Counted from the first letter of the stretch, positions 16,950-26,746 are shown. The stretch: DNA of 64,000 bases from Streptomyces albospinus (GCF_014648695.1 NZ_BMRP01000004.1:162553-226552), one strand, 5' to 3'. Program-made: numbers and translations. Notes: generated by a model not told the origin, from the letters alone.

Positions 16950-18319
16950 CCAGCAGCGATGCGACCAGCGGCGGCACGGGAGGCGGTGGCACGGCCGGCG
17001 GCGCCCCGCGGCGGAGAACGGTGCTGGGCGGGGCGGCCGGGGCCGCCGCCGGGCTCGCGCTCGCCGGCTGCGGGGCAGGGCCGGACGGCGGCGCCCCCAA
17101 GGAGCGCAAGAAGGGGCAGCGGATCAGCCTCACGTTCTGGTCCTGGGTGCCGGGCATCGACAAGCCCGTCGACCTCTGGAACCGCCGCAACCCCGAGGTG
17201 CAGGTCAGGGTCGAGAAGGTCTCCGCCGTCAACGGCCAGCAGTACGCGAAGATGCACGCCGCCATCAAGGCCGGCAACCCGCCCGACCTGGGTCAGATCG
17301 AGTTCCCGGTGATCCCCGGCTTCCTGCTGGACAACGGCCTGCGCGACCTCGCCCCGCTCGGCGCCGCCCGGCACCGCGACAAGTTCGTCGGCTGGCAGTG
17401 GCAGCAGTCCGTCTTCGGCAAGGGCGTCTACGCGATTCCGCAGGCGTCCGGGCCGATGGGACTGTTCGTCCGCAAGGACCTCTTCGACCGGTGGGAAGTA
17501 CAGGTCCCGGGGACATGGGACGAGTACGAGGCCGCCGCCAAGGCGATCCGCCGGCACGGCGCCTGGATCGACACCTTCGCCCCCACCAACGGCAACCGCT
17601 TCGCGGGACTGGCCTGGCAGGCCGGCGCCGCGTGGTACGCCACCCGGGGCGACACCTGGATCGTGCACCTCGACGACGGGCCCACCCGCAAGGTCGCCGA
17701 CTACTGGGAATCCCTCGTCCGGCAGCGGCTCGTGAAGACCATCCCGGACCGCCAGAACGCCTGGTACAAGGACATCCAGACCGGCGCCATCCCCGCCTGG
17801 GTGGGCGCCAGTTGGGGCGATGCGCTGCTGGCCGGCAACGCGCCCGGCACCAAGGGGAAGTGGCGGGCCGCGGCGCTGCCGCAGTGGCGGCCCGGCGGCC
17901 GGGCGTACGCCAACTGGGGCGGCTCGACCACCGCCGTCTTCGCGCAGGCCGCCTACCCCCGGGACGCCCTGGACTTCGCCGTCTGGCTCAACACCGACCC
18001 GCAGTCCCTCGCGCTGCTGATCGCCGGCGGCTACGGCTTCCCCGCCGCCAGAACGGGCTATGCCCCCGCCGCCCTCGACGCCGACAAGGACTTCTTCGGC
18101 GGCCAGGCGTACAGCAGGGTGTTCGCGGACGCCGGGGCGCATGTCGACACCCGCTGGCGGTGGGGGCCCGGCGTCGACACCCTCTACCAGCGGCTCGGCG
18201 ACGCCTTCACCGAAGCGCTCGCCGACGGGAGTTCGTTCCGCTCCGTACTGCGCAAGGTGCAGGGCCAGACCGTCGCCGACCTCAAGGGCAAGGGCCTGAA
18301 GGTGGAGAGCGGCGGGTGA
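16946..18319 (+). CDS. ABC sugar-type substrate-binding lipoprotein
   Basis: This 457-residue extracellular binding protein starts inside the sialidase stop (ATGA). Its N-terminus has a twin-arginine PRRRTVLGG motif followed by a hydrophobic stretch and a LAGC lipobox (C42), suggesting Tat export and lipid anchoring. The mature part has the family-1 solute-binding layout (ISLTFWSWVPGIDKPVDLWNRRNPEVQVRVE, then GNPPDLGQIEF). With the sialidase and lyase next to it, the ligand may be a sialylated oligosaccharide or sialic acid. Confidence 0.85.
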   Translation: MTSSDATSGGTGGGGTAGGAPRRRTVLGGAAGAAAGLALAGCGAGPDGGAPKERKKGQRISLTFWSWVPGIDKPVDLWNRRNPEVQVRVEKVSAVNGQQYAKMHAAIKAGNPPDLGQIEFPVIPGFLLDNGLRDLAPLGAARHRDKFVGWQWQQSVFGKGVYAIPQASGPMGLFVRKDLFDRWEVQVPGTWDEYEAAAKAIRRHGAWIDTFAPTNGNRFAGLAWQAGAAWYATRGDTWIVHLDDGPTRKVADYWESLVRQRLVKTIPDRQNAWYKDIQTGAIPAWVGASWGDALLAGNAPGTKGKWRAAALPQWRPGGRAYANWGGSTTAVFAQAAYPRDALDFAVWLNTDPQSLALLIAGGYGFPAARTGYAPAALDADKDFFGGQAYSRVFADAGAHVDTRWRWGPGVDTLYQRLGDAFTEALADGSSFRSVLRKVQGQTVADLKGKGLKVESGG

Positions 18320-19314
18320 GCCGGGACACGCCGGTCCGCCCACCGACCCCGGCGGCGGCCCCTCCGGAGCCGGGCGCACGGCGAGCCGCCGCGGGCCGTC
18401 GGCGCCGGGCCTCCCGTACGGAGGCCCGCAACGCCCGCGCCGCGGCCGGGTTCCTGCTGCCCTTCCTCGCCCTCTTCGGCCTCTGCTTCCTGGCCCCGAT
18501 CGGCTACGCCCTCCGGACGAGCCTCCAGCGGACCGAACGCACCGGCCCGCTCGGCCTCGGCGGCCAGGAACACGAGGTCTTCGCGGGCCTCGCCAACTAC
18601 GCCCAGGCGCTCGCCGACGACCGGTTCCTGGCCGGCTTCGGCCGGGTGCTGCTCTTCGGCGCCGTCCAGATCCCGCTGATGACCCTCCTTGCCACCGGCC
18701 TCGCGCTCCTCCTGGAGAGCGCCGCCGCCCGCGGGATCACCTTCTTCCGCAGCGCCTTCTTCCTCCCGTACGGAGTGCCCGGGGTGATCGCCTCGATCCT
18801 CTGGGGCTTCCTCTACGTACCGGGCATCAGCCCGCTGGTGAAGATCGCCCAATCCGTGGGCTGGAACGTCGACTTCCTCTCCCGCGGCAGCGTCCTGTGG
18901 TCCCTCGCCAACATCGTCACCTGGCAGTTCACCGGCTACACCATGCTGGTGCTGATCGCCCAGCTCAAGGCCGTACCCGGCGAGCTCTACGAGGCGGCGC
19001 GGATCGACGGCGCGAACGCCTGGCAGGTCGCCCGGCACATCAAACTCCCGATGATCCGGCCCGCGCTCGTACTGACCTGCGTGTTCAGCATCATCGGCAC
19101 CCTCCAGCTGTTCGCCGAGCCGATGGTGCTGCGCCCGCTCTCCTCCGCCATCGACTCCGGCTACACCCCCAACCTGCACGCCTACAGCGAGGCGTTCGTC
19201 GGCAACAACCAGCAGCTGGCGGCGGCCGAGGCGGTGCTGCTGGCGCTGGTGGCGTGCGCCGCGTCGTTCGGCTTCCTCCGCCTCGTCGGCGGGCACGGGA
19301 AGGAACGCGGATGA
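18316..19314 (+). CDS. ABC sugar transporter permease, MalF-type
   Basis: This 332-residue membrane protein has a basic N-terminal tail of about 45 residues and six predicted helices. The cytoplasmic EAA loop, which contacts the ATPase, reads EAARIDGANAWQVARHIKLP. It starts at a GTG overlapping the binding-protein stop (GTGA). No ATP-binding subunit is encoded in the operon, so it probably uses a shared MsiK-type ATPase elsewhere, as many Streptomyces sugar importers do. Confidence 0.88.
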   Translation: MSRDTPVRPPTPAAAPPEPGARRAAAGRRRRASRTEARNARAAAGFLLPFLALFGLCFLAPIGYALRTSLQRTERTGPLGLGGQEHEVFAGLANYAQALADDRFLAGFGRVLLFGAVQIPLMTLLATGLALLLESAAARGITFFRSAFFLPYGVPGVIASILWGFLYVPGISPLVKIAQSVGWNVDFLSRGSVLWSLANIVTWQFTGYTMLVLIAQLKAVPGELYEAARIDGANAWQVARHIKLPMIRPALVLTCVFSIIGTLQLFAEPMVLRPLSSAIDSGYTPNLHAYSEAFVGNNQQLAAAEAVLLALVACAASFGFLRLVGGHGKERG

Positions 19315-20159
19315 CCCGGCCCCCGCTCCGCCACCGGATCATCACCAACGCGCTGCTGGCCGTCGCCGCGCTCTACTTCCTCGTGCCCGTCTACTGGCTG
19401 ATCGTCTCCGCCACCAAGAACAGCGCCGACCTCTTCGGCACCTTCGGCTTCTGGTTCTCCCGCCATCCGCACCCCCTCCGCTACCTCACCGAGGTCCTCA
19501 CCTACGACCACGGCGTCTACGCCCGCTGGTTCGCCAACTCCCTGCTCTACGCCGGGATCGGCGCGGTCTGCGCCACCCTGATGTCCGCCGCGGCGGGGTA
19601 CGCCCTGGCCAAGTTCCCGTTCCGCGGGCGCGAGACGATCTTCAACGTGGTGCTGGCGGGGGTGCTGATCCCCGGTACGGCACTCGCCCTGCCGCTGTAC
19701 TTCCTTTTCAGCGCGATGGGCCTGGCGAACACCTACTGGGCGGTGCTCATCCCCAGCACGGTCAGCCCCTTTGGCGTCTACCTCTGCCGGATCTACGCGG
19801 CTGCCGCGGTCCCCGACTCGCTCCTGGAGGCGGCCCGGATCGACGGCGCGGGCGAGGCCAGGATCTTCGGCGGGCTGGGGCTGCGGCTGATGACCCCCGC
19901 GCTGGTGACCGTCTTCCTGTTCCAGTTCGTCCATATCTGGAACAACTACTTCCTGCCGCTGGTCATGCTCTCCGACTCCGACCTCTACCCGGTCCAGCTG
20001 GGTCTGACGAGCTGGACCGGCTACGCGGACCGGCAGCCGGTGCTCTACCAGTACACGGTGGGCGGCGCGTTGCTGTCCGTACTTCCGCTGATGGTGCTGA
20101 TGACGGTCCTCCAGCGCTACTGGCGCACGGGGCTGACGGAGGGGAGCGTGAAGTCGTGA
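19311..20159 (+). CDS. ABC sugar transporter permease, MalG-type
   Basis: This 282-residue membrane protein with about six helices is the second importer permease. The EAA loop is EAARIDGAGEARIFGGLGLR and the N-terminal helix is ALLAVAALYFLVPVYWLIV. It overlaps the upstream permease by ATGA and closes the sialidase-transporter operon. I see no hairpin with a T-run directly after the stop. Confidence 0.88.
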   Translation: MTRPPLRHRIITNALLAVAALYFLVPVYWLIVSATKNSADLFGTFGFWFSRHPHPLRYLTEVLTYDHGVYARWFANSLLYAGIGAVCATLMSAAAGYALAKFPFRGRETIFNVVLAGVLIPGTALALPLYFLFSAMGLANTYWAVLIPSTVSPFGVYLCRIYAAAAVPDSLLEAARIDGAGEARIFGGLGLRLMTPALVTVFLFQFVHIWNNYFLPLVMLSDSDLYPVQLGLTSWTGYADRQPVLYQYTVGGALLSVLPLMVLMTVLQRYWRTGLTEGSVKS

Positions 20160-20260
20160 GGGCGGGGGCGGACGGCAGGGCGTTCCACCGTGGTCGCGGG
20201 GGTGGGGCGACCGGTGGGAGGAGCGCGTCAGGACCGCGCCTCGGCACGCCCGTCCGGGCG

Positions 20261-20277
20261 TGACAGTATCGCTGTCA
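20261..20277. promoter_or_regulatory. Palindrome overlapping the start of the F420 reductase gene
   Basis: TGACAG-TATCG-CTGTCA is a perfect 6-bp inverted repeat whose last base is the A of the ATG. It encloses a CAGTAT sequence placed like a -10 for a leaderless transcript. A repressor here would block initiation. The regulator is not identifiable from the window. Confidence 0.5.
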
Positions 20278-21032
20278 TGACTACTTCCGACGCTGCCGCG
20301 ACCCCGCCTGCCTCGTCCGCTTCGCCCGCTTCGTCCGTCCCGGCCGGTGCCAAGCCGGCGCCCCGCGACCCCTGGGATCTCCCGGACGTCTCCGGCCTGG
20401 TGGTCGGTGTCCTCGGCGGCACCGGTGACCAGGGCCGCGGCCTGGCCTACCGGCTCGCCAAGGCCGGGCAGAAAGTGATCATCGGTTCCCGGGCCGCCGA
20501 GCGGGCGCAGACCGCCGCCGCCGAACTGGGCTTGGGTATCGAGGGCCTCGCCAACGCCGACTGCGCCCGGCGCAGCGACGTGGTGATCGTCGCGGTGCCC
20601 TGGGACGGCCACGGCAAGACCCTGGAGTCGCTGCGCGAGGAACTGGCCGGCAAGCTCGTCATCGACTGCGTCAACCCGCTCGGCTTCGACAAGAAGGGCG
20701 CCTACGCGCTGAAGCCGGAGGAGGGCAGCGCCGCCGAGCAGGCCGCCGCCCTGCTGCCGGACTCCCGGGTCACCGCCGCTTTCCACCACCTCTCCGCCGT
20801 ACTGCTCCAGGACCCGGAGATCGCGGAGATCGACACCGATGTGATGGTGCTGGGCGAGAGCCGCGCCGACACCGACCTGGTCCAGGCGCTCGCCGCCCGC
20901 ATCCCCGGTATGCGCGGTGTCTTCGCCGGCCGGCTGCGCAACGCCCACCAGGTCGAGTCCCTGGTCGCCAACCTGATCTCGGTCAACCGCCGCTACAAGG
21001 CCCACGCAGGGCTCCGGGTCACGGACGTCTGA
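20277..21032 (+). CDS. npdG: NADPH-dependent F420 reductase (F420H2:NADP+ oxidoreductase)
   Basis: This 251-residue protein transfers hydride between NADP(H) and coenzyme F420. The NADP-binding motif GVLGGTGDQGRGLAYRLAKAG is followed by KVIIGSRAAERA, both diagnostic of the archaeal/actinobacterial Fno/NpdG family, and CVNPLGFDKKGAY and AAFHHLSAVLL match the F420 side. An Ala/Pro/Ser-rich stretch of about 35 residues precedes the Rossmann fold. The start ATG at 20277 has no Shine-Dalgarno and lies at the edge of a perfect inverted repeat. Confidence 0.88.
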   Translation: MTTSDAAATPPASSASPASSVPAGAKPAPRDPWDLPDVSGLVVGVLGGTGDQGRGLAYRLAKAGQKVIIGSRAAERAQTAAAELGLGIEGLANADCARRSDVVIVAVPWDGHGKTLESLREELAGKLVIDCVNPLGFDKKGAYALKPEEGSAAEQAAALLPDSRVTAAFHHLSAVLLQDPEIAEIDTDVMVLGESRADTDLVQALAARIPGMRGVFAGRLRNAHQVESLVANLISVNRRYKAHAGLRVTDV

Positions 21033-21040
21033 CGAACCCG

Positions 21041-21070
21041 CCCCTCTCCCTCCCCGAAGGGGGAGAGGGG
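21041..21070. terminator. GC-rich hairpin after the F420 reductase gene
   Basis: Arms CCCCTCTCCC (21041-21050) and GGGAGAGGGG (21061-21070) form a 10-bp stem starting 9 bp after the stop at 21032. No T-run follows, as is usual for Streptomyces terminators. Confidence 0.65.
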
Positions 21071-21143
21071 GCGGAGGGCGATCGCCCGCCTGGCATGGGG
21101 GACACTGGAACAGACCGTCCCATCCCCGACAGGAGCTCGCCCC

Positions 21144-21362
21144 ATGCCCTCCCTGCCCCCGTCCGGCCCGGACCGGCGCCTTGCCGTCCTCGCCCTCGTC
21201 GTGTGCGTCCTCGCCGTCGCGGCGGCGGTCGTCTCCTTCGTCGAGGGCAGCTTCATCGGCATCGTCTGGGTTCTGCTGGCGGGCGTCTCCAGCAACATGG
21301 CGTGGTTCTACGTACGCAAGGCGAAGCTGGAGCAGGCGCGCCGCGCCGAGGCGTCGGGCTGA
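21144..21362 (+). CDS. Small two-helix membrane protein
   Basis: This 72-residue protein has two hydrophobic segments (LAVLALVVCVLAVAAAVVSF and FIGIVWVLLAGVSSNMAWFY) and a basic tail RKAKLEQARRAEASG. It resembles common uncharacterised actinobacterial small membrane proteins. The ATG at 21144 has AGGAG upstream, downstream of the hairpin that ends the previous unit. It converges on the M50 protease gene, with 4 bp between the two stops. Confidence 0.75.
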   Translation: MPSLPPSGPDRRLAVLALVVCVLAVAAAVVSFVEGSFIGIVWVLLAGVSSNMAWFYVRKAKLEQARRAEASG

Positions 21363-21366
21363 CGCG

Positions 21367-22170
21367 CTACAGCGCGCCGGTCTGCGGAATCTGCGGTTCC
21401 CCCTGCCAGAAGCGGAAGAACTCCTGGCCCCAGTAGCTGTCCCAGGCGGAGACGCCCAGGGCGCGCAGGATCGTGTGGACCAGGTCGAAGAAGACCTGGT
21501 TGATCTCCGGCACCCACAGCAGCCCGAAGACCGCCAGCAGGCCGAACGGCGCGAACGGCTCGACCTGCCGCCGTACGTCGGGGGACAGCCAGGGCTCGAT
21601 CACGCCGTAGCCGTCCAGTCCGGGTACCGGCACGAAGTTCAGGATCGCCGCGGTCACCTGGAGCAGCGCGAGGAACGCCAGCGCGTAGCGGAACGGGTCC
21701 GGTACGCCGTCGAGGCCGTGCAGCCAGAACGGCGCGCTGACCACGACCGCGAAGAGGATGTTGGTCAGCGGCCCCGCCGCCGAGATCAGGCTGTGCCGCC
21801 AACGGCCCTGGATCCGGCCGCGTTCGATGAACACCGCGCCGCCCGGCAGCCCGATCCCGCCCATGATGACGAAGATCACCGGCAGCACGATGCTCAGCAG
21901 CGCATGGGTGTATTTGAGCGGGTTCAGTGTGAGATAGCCCTTGGCGCCCACGGAGATGTCGCCGCTGTGCAGGGCGGTGCGGGCGTGCGCGTACTCGTGC
22001 AGGCACAGCGACACCACCCAGCCGGACACCACGAACAAGAAGACCGCGAAGCCGGTGCCGGACGCCGACGTCCCGCTCCAGACGGCCCAGCCGGACACCG
22101 CCATGACGGCGACGAGCGCGAGAAAGACCGGGCTGACGCGGCGGTCGGCGCGCCGGATTGCTGTGGTCAT
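21367..22170 (-). CDS. M50 (site-2 protease) family membrane metalloprotease
   Basis: This 267-residue polytopic protein carries the HEYAHA zinc motif in a membrane segment (WVVSLCLHEYAHARTAL) and the second ligand motif in LNFVPVPGLDGYG. Site-2 proteases cut membrane-bound substrates such as anti-sigma factors. It has no PDZ domain, so it belongs to the simpler group whose substrates are mostly unknown. The ATG at 22170 is divergent from the large SARP-type regulator, with a repeat-rich 248-bp gap between. Confidence 0.85.
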   Translation of the reverse strand: MTTAIRRADRRVSPVFLALVAVMAVSGWAVWSGTSASGTGFAVFLFVVSGWVVSLCLHEYAHARTALHSGDISVGAKGYLTLNPLKYTHALLSIVLPVIFVIMGGIGLPGGAVFIERGRIQGRWRHSLISAAGPLTNILFAVVVSAPFWLHGLDGVPDPFRYALAFLALLQVTAAILNFVPVPGLDGYGVIEPWLSPDVRRQVEPFAPFGLLAVFGLLWVPEINQVFFDLVHTILRALGVSAWDSYWGQEFFRFWQGEPQIPQTGAL

Positions 22171-22261
22171 CGGTAGCGGGCTCCCAGTGGTCTCGGTGCG
22201 GGGCAGCCACGACCGTATCCGCGGTTCGGCGGACGGTGCACGGATTCACGGCGACGGACGC

Positions 22262-22339
22262 GGGCCCGGGTGTGGACCCGGACCCCGGCGCGGGCGCGGA
22301 CCCGGGCGCGGGTGTGGACCCGGGCGCGGGTGTGGCCCC
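22262..22339. repeat. Four 18-bp GC-rich direct repeats in a divergent gap
   Basis: Units related to GGGCGCGGGTGTGGACCC lie at 22262-22279, 22286-22303, 22304-22321 and 22322-22339; the last two are adjacent and differ at one base. They fill the gap between the M50 protease and the SARP-type regulator. The 18-bp period keeps a reading frame open (GAGVDPGAGVDP), but nothing suggests translation. Confidence 0.75.
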
Positions 22340-22418
22340 GGCCGCCGACCCGAACCGGAACCGTTCGTACCGCCTGCTCGGTACGCGCGCAGGTCCGGCA
22401 TTGCACGACAATGGGCCG

Positions 22419-25400
22419 GTGCGTTACGGAATCCTCGGCACCACGCAGGCAGACCAGGGCGACGGCAGCCCCGTCGCCCTCGGCGGCCCCCGGCTGCGCG
22501 CCCTGCTCGCCGCGCTCGCGCTGCGACCCGGCCGGGCGCTGACCGTGGACGCCCTGATCGCCGACGTCTGGGGCATGGACCCGCCCGCCGACGCGCCCGG
22601 TGCCCTCCAGGCGCTGGTCGGCCGGCTGCGCCGGGCCCTGGGCCGTAGCGCCGTCGCCTCCGTCGACGGCGGCTATCTGCTGTGCGCGGAGCCGGACGCC
22701 GTCGATCTGCACCGCTTCGAACGGCTGGCGGCGGAGGGCGGCCGGGCGCTCGGCGACGCCGATCCGGCCCGCGCCGCCGCCCTGCTCGACGAGGCGCTGG
22801 AACTCTGGCGCGGTCCGGCGCTCGCCGATCTGCCCGACGCGGCCGTCGAGGCGGCCCGCGCCGAGCGCCGCCGGCTGGACGCCCGGCGTACCCGCCTCGC
22901 CGCCGAGCTGGCGCTGGGCCGGGCCGCGCAGGCGCTGCCCACCCTCGTCGCGCTCTGCCAGGACAACCCGCTCGACGAACCCCTCCAGGCGCTGCGGCTG
23001 CGCGCCCTGCGGGACGCCGGCCGTACCGCCGAGGCGCTGGCCGCCTACGAGGAGATACGCACCGTGCTCGCCGACCGCCTGGGCGCCGACCCCGGCCCGG
23101 AACTGCGCGCCCTGCACGGCGCGTTGCTGCGGCCCGCGCCGGAGCCCGGGGCGGGGACGGTGCCGGGTGGCGCCGTGGCGGACGCCCGCGTGACCCCCGT
23201 GACCCCGGTGACCCCCGCGGCTCCCGTGCCCTACGGCATCCCCGCGGTGAACGGCACCTCCGCAGCCGGCGTCCCCGCCGCCTCTCCGCCGGCCCCGGCC
23301 GTCCGCCCCGGCAACCTCCGGGCGCGTCTGACCTCCTTCGTGGGGCGGGACCGCGATCTGGCCGCGCTGCGGGGTGATCTGGCCGCGCACCGGCTGGTGA
23401 CGCTGCTGGGGCCGGGCGGCGCCGGCAAGACCCGGCTGTCGCAGGAGGGCGCCGAGGCCGCCGCGGCGGCGCTGCCGGACGCCTGGCCGCACGGCGTCTG
23501 GCTCGTGGAGCTGGCGCCGGTGGACGATCCGCGGACCGTGCCGGAGGCGGTGCTCACCGCGCTCGGGGCGCGCGAGACGGTCGTCCGCGGTACCACCGCC
23601 GAGGGGCTGCGGGCCGCCTCCGACCCGACCGCCCGGGATCCGCACGCCCGGCTCGCCGAGCACTGCGCGGGCCGCCGGATGCTGCTGCTCCTGGACAACT
23701 GCGAGCATGTGATCGGCGCCGCCGCCGAGTTGGCCGAGCGGCTGCTGGCCGCCTGCCCCGGGGTGACGGTGCTGGCGACGAGCCGGGAGCCGCTGGCCGT
23801 ACCGGGCGAGGCGCTGCGGCCGGTCGAGCCGCTGCCGGACCCGGTGGCGCTGCGGCTGCTCGCCGAGCGCGGGGCCGCCGCCTCCCCCGGTTTCCGGGTG
23901 GCCGACGATCCGGCGGCCTGCGCCGAGATCTGCCGCCGGCTGGACGGGCTGCCGCTGGCCATCGAACTCGCCGCGGCCCGGCTGCGGTTGCTGACGCCGC
24001 GGCAGCTCGCGGACCGGCTGGACGACCGCTTCCGGCTGCTGACCAGCGGCAGCCGGACCGTGCTGCCGCGCCAGCAGACGCTGCGCGCGGTGGTGGACTG
24101 GTCCTGGGACCTGACCGACGAGCCCGAACGGGCGGTGCTGCGGCGGCTGTCGGTGTTCGCCGGCGGCTGCGACCTGGCCGCCGCCGAGGAGGTGTGCGCG
24201 GGTGACGGCGTCGACGCGTACGAGGTGGCCGGGCTGCTGGGCTCGCTGATCGACAAGTCGCTGGTGGTGGCGGCTCCGGGCGGCAAGGAGGGCGGCTCCG
24301 GCGGGATGCGCTACCGGCTGCTGGAGACGGTGGGGGAGTACGCCGGGGAGCGGCTGGACGAGGCCGGGGAGCGGGCCGCGGCCGAGCGCCGCCATCTGGT
24401 CGCGTACCGCGAACTGGCGCGTACCACCGATCCGTTGCTGCGCGGCCCCGGGCAGCGGGCCGCCATCGACCGGCTGGAGCTGGAGCACGACAATCTGCGC
24501 ACCGCGCTGCGCCGGGCGCTGGCCGCGGGAGACGAGCACGAGGCGCTGTGCCTGGTGCTGTCCCTCCAGTGGTTCTGGTCGCTGCGCGACCACCGCAGCG
24601 ACGGCCACACCTGGGCGGCGGCGGCCGGCGCGCTCGGCCCCAACCCCTTCCTGCCGCCCGTCGAACCCGCCCCCGACCTCCACGAACGGCCCATCGACAG
24701 CCCGCCGCCGATGGCCCCCGAGCAGCTGCTGGAGGCCCGCCGCGAGGTGCGGCTGGTGGCGCTCTCCAGCGAGAACGACATGGAGGCGCTGCGCAGCCCG
24801 GAGATGAAGCAGGAGCTGGCGGGGATGCTGACCGCGTACCGCAGCGGGATGCCGCAGACCTGCAAGGTGCCCGGGGTCCTCTGGTATTTCGCGGTGCTGA
24901 TCAGCGGTCAGTGGGACGAGCTGGTGCGGCTGGTCGACGGCGCGGTGCGCGCCTGCCGCGACCTCGGCTACGACTGGGAGCTGGCGTATGTCCTCCAGCT
25001 GCGTTCCAAAATGCTCAACGACCGCCCCGGCGGGCTGGCGCAGGCCACCGAGGACGCCGACGAGTCGCTGCGGATCTTCCAGCGGCTGGGCGACGCCTGG
25101 GGCGCGGCCGAGGCGCTGGCGCTGCGGGGTGAGTCCGAGGAGAAGCGCGGTGAGTATGCGCTCGCGGCGCGCGAGTACCGGGCGGCGATGGTGCACGCCG
25201 AGGCGCTGGGCGCGCACGGCCAGACCCTGGTGCTGCGCACCCGGCTCGGCGCGCTGATGATCGAGGACGGCCGGCCGGAGGAGGGGGAGCGGATGCTGCG
25301 CGAGGTGCTGGACGACGCGCAGGACCGCAACAGCGGCCGGGACGCGGTGCCGTTCGCCCGGATGACGCTGGCCATGATGCTGACGATGGCGGAGCGCTTC

Positions 25401-25856
25401 CAGGAGGCCCGCGAGCAACTCGACGCGGTGCGGGAGGCGTTCGCCTCGCGCGCCCCGGACGTTTTCCTGGGGCTGCTGGAGGCGTCGCTGGTCTCGATCG
25501 ACGTGGCGGAGGGGAAGCACGGCGAAGACCTCCTGCTGCGGATGCGGGCGGCGCTGGCGCTGACCCAGGACGACATGGCGCAGATGATCGCGCCGGATCT
25601 GCCGGTGATCCAACTCCTGGCCGGCGCACGGGTGCTGATGGCGGTGCGCGGCGCGGCCGGGGCCCGGGACGCGGCCCGGCTGGTCGGTGCCTACGACGCG
25701 CTGCGGGCCGTCTCGCACGTGCCACCGCTGATCCTCCGCGACGATCGGGCCCGTACGGAGCGGATCGCCCGCGCCCTGCTGGGCGATCCGGCGTACGAAG
25801 CCGCCCACGCCGAAGGCGGTGGCCTCTCGCTCGAAGAGGCCACCGCCCTCGTCTGA
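22419..25856 (+). CDS. AfsR/SARP-type regulator (wHTH-BTAD-NB-ARC, TPR-like C-terminus)
   Basis: This 1145-residue protein starts at a GTG (VRYGILGTTQAD), the usual start in this group. It has an OmpR-like winged helix in the first 90 residues, a BTAD domain to about 240, a Pro/Ala linker, an NB-ARC-type ATPase with P-loop GPGGAGKT at 331-338, Walker B LLLLDNCEHV and ATSREPL, then a long TPR-like helical region. Such proteins activate secondary-metabolite or developmental genes in an ATP-dependent way. No biosynthetic cluster is evident here, so the target is open. A GACAAT lies 6 nt before the GTG, consistent with a leaderless start. Confidence 0.85.
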   Translation: MRYGILGTTQADQGDGSPVALGGPRLRALLAALALRPGRALTVDALIADVWGMDPPADAPGALQALVGRLRRALGRSAVASVDGGYLLCAEPDAVDLHRFERLAAEGGRALGDADPARAAALLDEALELWRGPALADLPDAAVEAARAERRRLDARRTRLAAELALGRAAQALPTLVALCQDNPLDEPLQALRLRALRDAGRTAEALAAYEEIRTVLADRLGADPGPELRALHGALLRPAPEPGAGTVPGGAVADARVTPVTPVTPAAPVPYGIPAVNGTSAAGVPAASPPAPAVRPGNLRARLTSFVGRDRDLAALRGDLAAHRLVTLLGPGGAGKTRLSQEGAEAAAAALPDAWPHGVWLVELAPVDDPRTVPEAVLTALGARETVVRGTTAEGLRAASDPTARDPHARLAEHCAGRRMLLLLDNCEHVIGAAAELAERLLAACPGVTVLATSREPLAVPGEALRPVEPLPDPVALRLLAERGAAASPGFRVADDPAACAEICRRLDGLPLAIELAAARLRLLTPRQLADRLDDRFRLLTSGSRTVLPRQQTLRAVVDWSWDLTDEPERAVLRRLSVFAGGCDLAAAEEVCAGDGVDAYEVAGLLGSLIDKSLVVAAPGGKEGGSGGMRYRLLETVGEYAGERLDEAGERAAAERRHLVAYRELARTTDPLLRGPGQRAAIDRLELEHDNLRTALRRALAAGDEHEALCLVLSLQWFWSLRDHRSDGHTWAAAAGALGPNPFLPPVEPAPDLHERPIDSPPPMAPEQLLEARREVRLVALSSENDMEALRSPEMKQELAGMLTAYRSGMPQTCKVPGVLWYFAVLISGQWDELVRLVDGAVRACRDLGYDWELAYVLQLRSKMLNDRPGGLAQATEDADESLRIFQRLGDAWGAAEALALRGESEEKRGEYALAAREYRAAMVHAEALGAHGQTLVLRTRLGALMIEDGRPEEGERMLREVLDDAQDRNSGRDAVPFARMTLAMMLTMAERFQEAREQLDAVREAFASRAPDVFLGLLEASLVSIDVAEGKHGEDLLLRMRAALALTQDDMAQMIAPDLPVIQLLAGARVLMAVRGAAGARDAARLVGAYDALRAVSHVPPLILRDDRARTERIARALLGDPAYEAAHAEGGGLSLEEATALV

Positions 25857-25919
25857 CGCGAGCCGGGCGGATGGCCGTCCTCCGGGCGTCCCGGGAACGG
25901 GATTCCCGGAAGACACGCG

Positions 25920-26746
25920 TCAGGTCTTGTTGCGGAACTTCGCCACCGCGAGCGGCATCGTCACGGCCGTGATGGCCACCGCCCAGCCGAGGGTGATCAG
26001 CGCCGGATGGGCCACCGCGCCATGGCCGTTGATCAGCGCACGGGCCGCGTCCGCCAGATTGGACAGCGGGTTGACCTTGGTGAAGCCCTCCAGCCAGCCG
26101 GGCATCGACTGCGTCGGCGCGAAGATCGACGAGCCGAACTGAAGCGGCATCAGCACCAGCATCGCCATGCCCTGCACCGCCTGCGGGGTCTTCACGCTCA
26201 GTCCGAGCAGGATGAAGATCCACATGAGGGCGGCGCCGAAGACCGTGGACAGCACGATCGAGGCCAGGAACTCCAGGATGCCGCCCCGGATTTCGAGGCC
26301 CAGCAGGAAGCCCATGCCGAGCAGGATCGCGGTGGCGATCAGCATCCGGCCGATCTCGACGACGATCTTGGCTATCAGGACCGAGGACCGGGCGATGGGC
26401 ATCGTCCGGAAGCGGTCCATCACGCCCTTGCGGAAGTCCTCGTTGACGCCGGTGCCCACCGCCATGGCGATGTTCATGCCCATCATCGCCATCATGCCCG
26501 GCACCAGATACTGCACGTACTCCTGCTGGTTGCCCTTGCCGGCGATGGCGCCGCCGAAGACGTAGACGAACAGCAGGATGAAGATCACCGGCATCAGCAG
26601 GGCGTCGAACATCGACTCCGGGTCCTGCTTGATCTGGAGGGCGTTGCGGCGCACCAGCGCGCCGATGTGCCGCAGGTTGGCGCGGATACCGATCCTGCCC
26701 TCGTCGGCGCCGGGCTTGGCCAGGGGCGCCGTCATCGTCGCGGCAC

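Noticed and set aside
22167..25916. Very long minus-strand frame (about 1249 codons) opposite the SARP-type regulator
   Set aside because: Composition is Gly/Arg/Gln/His-rich without any domain, as expected from the antisense of a high-GC gene; the plus strand has clear HTH, BTAD and NB-ARC motifs.
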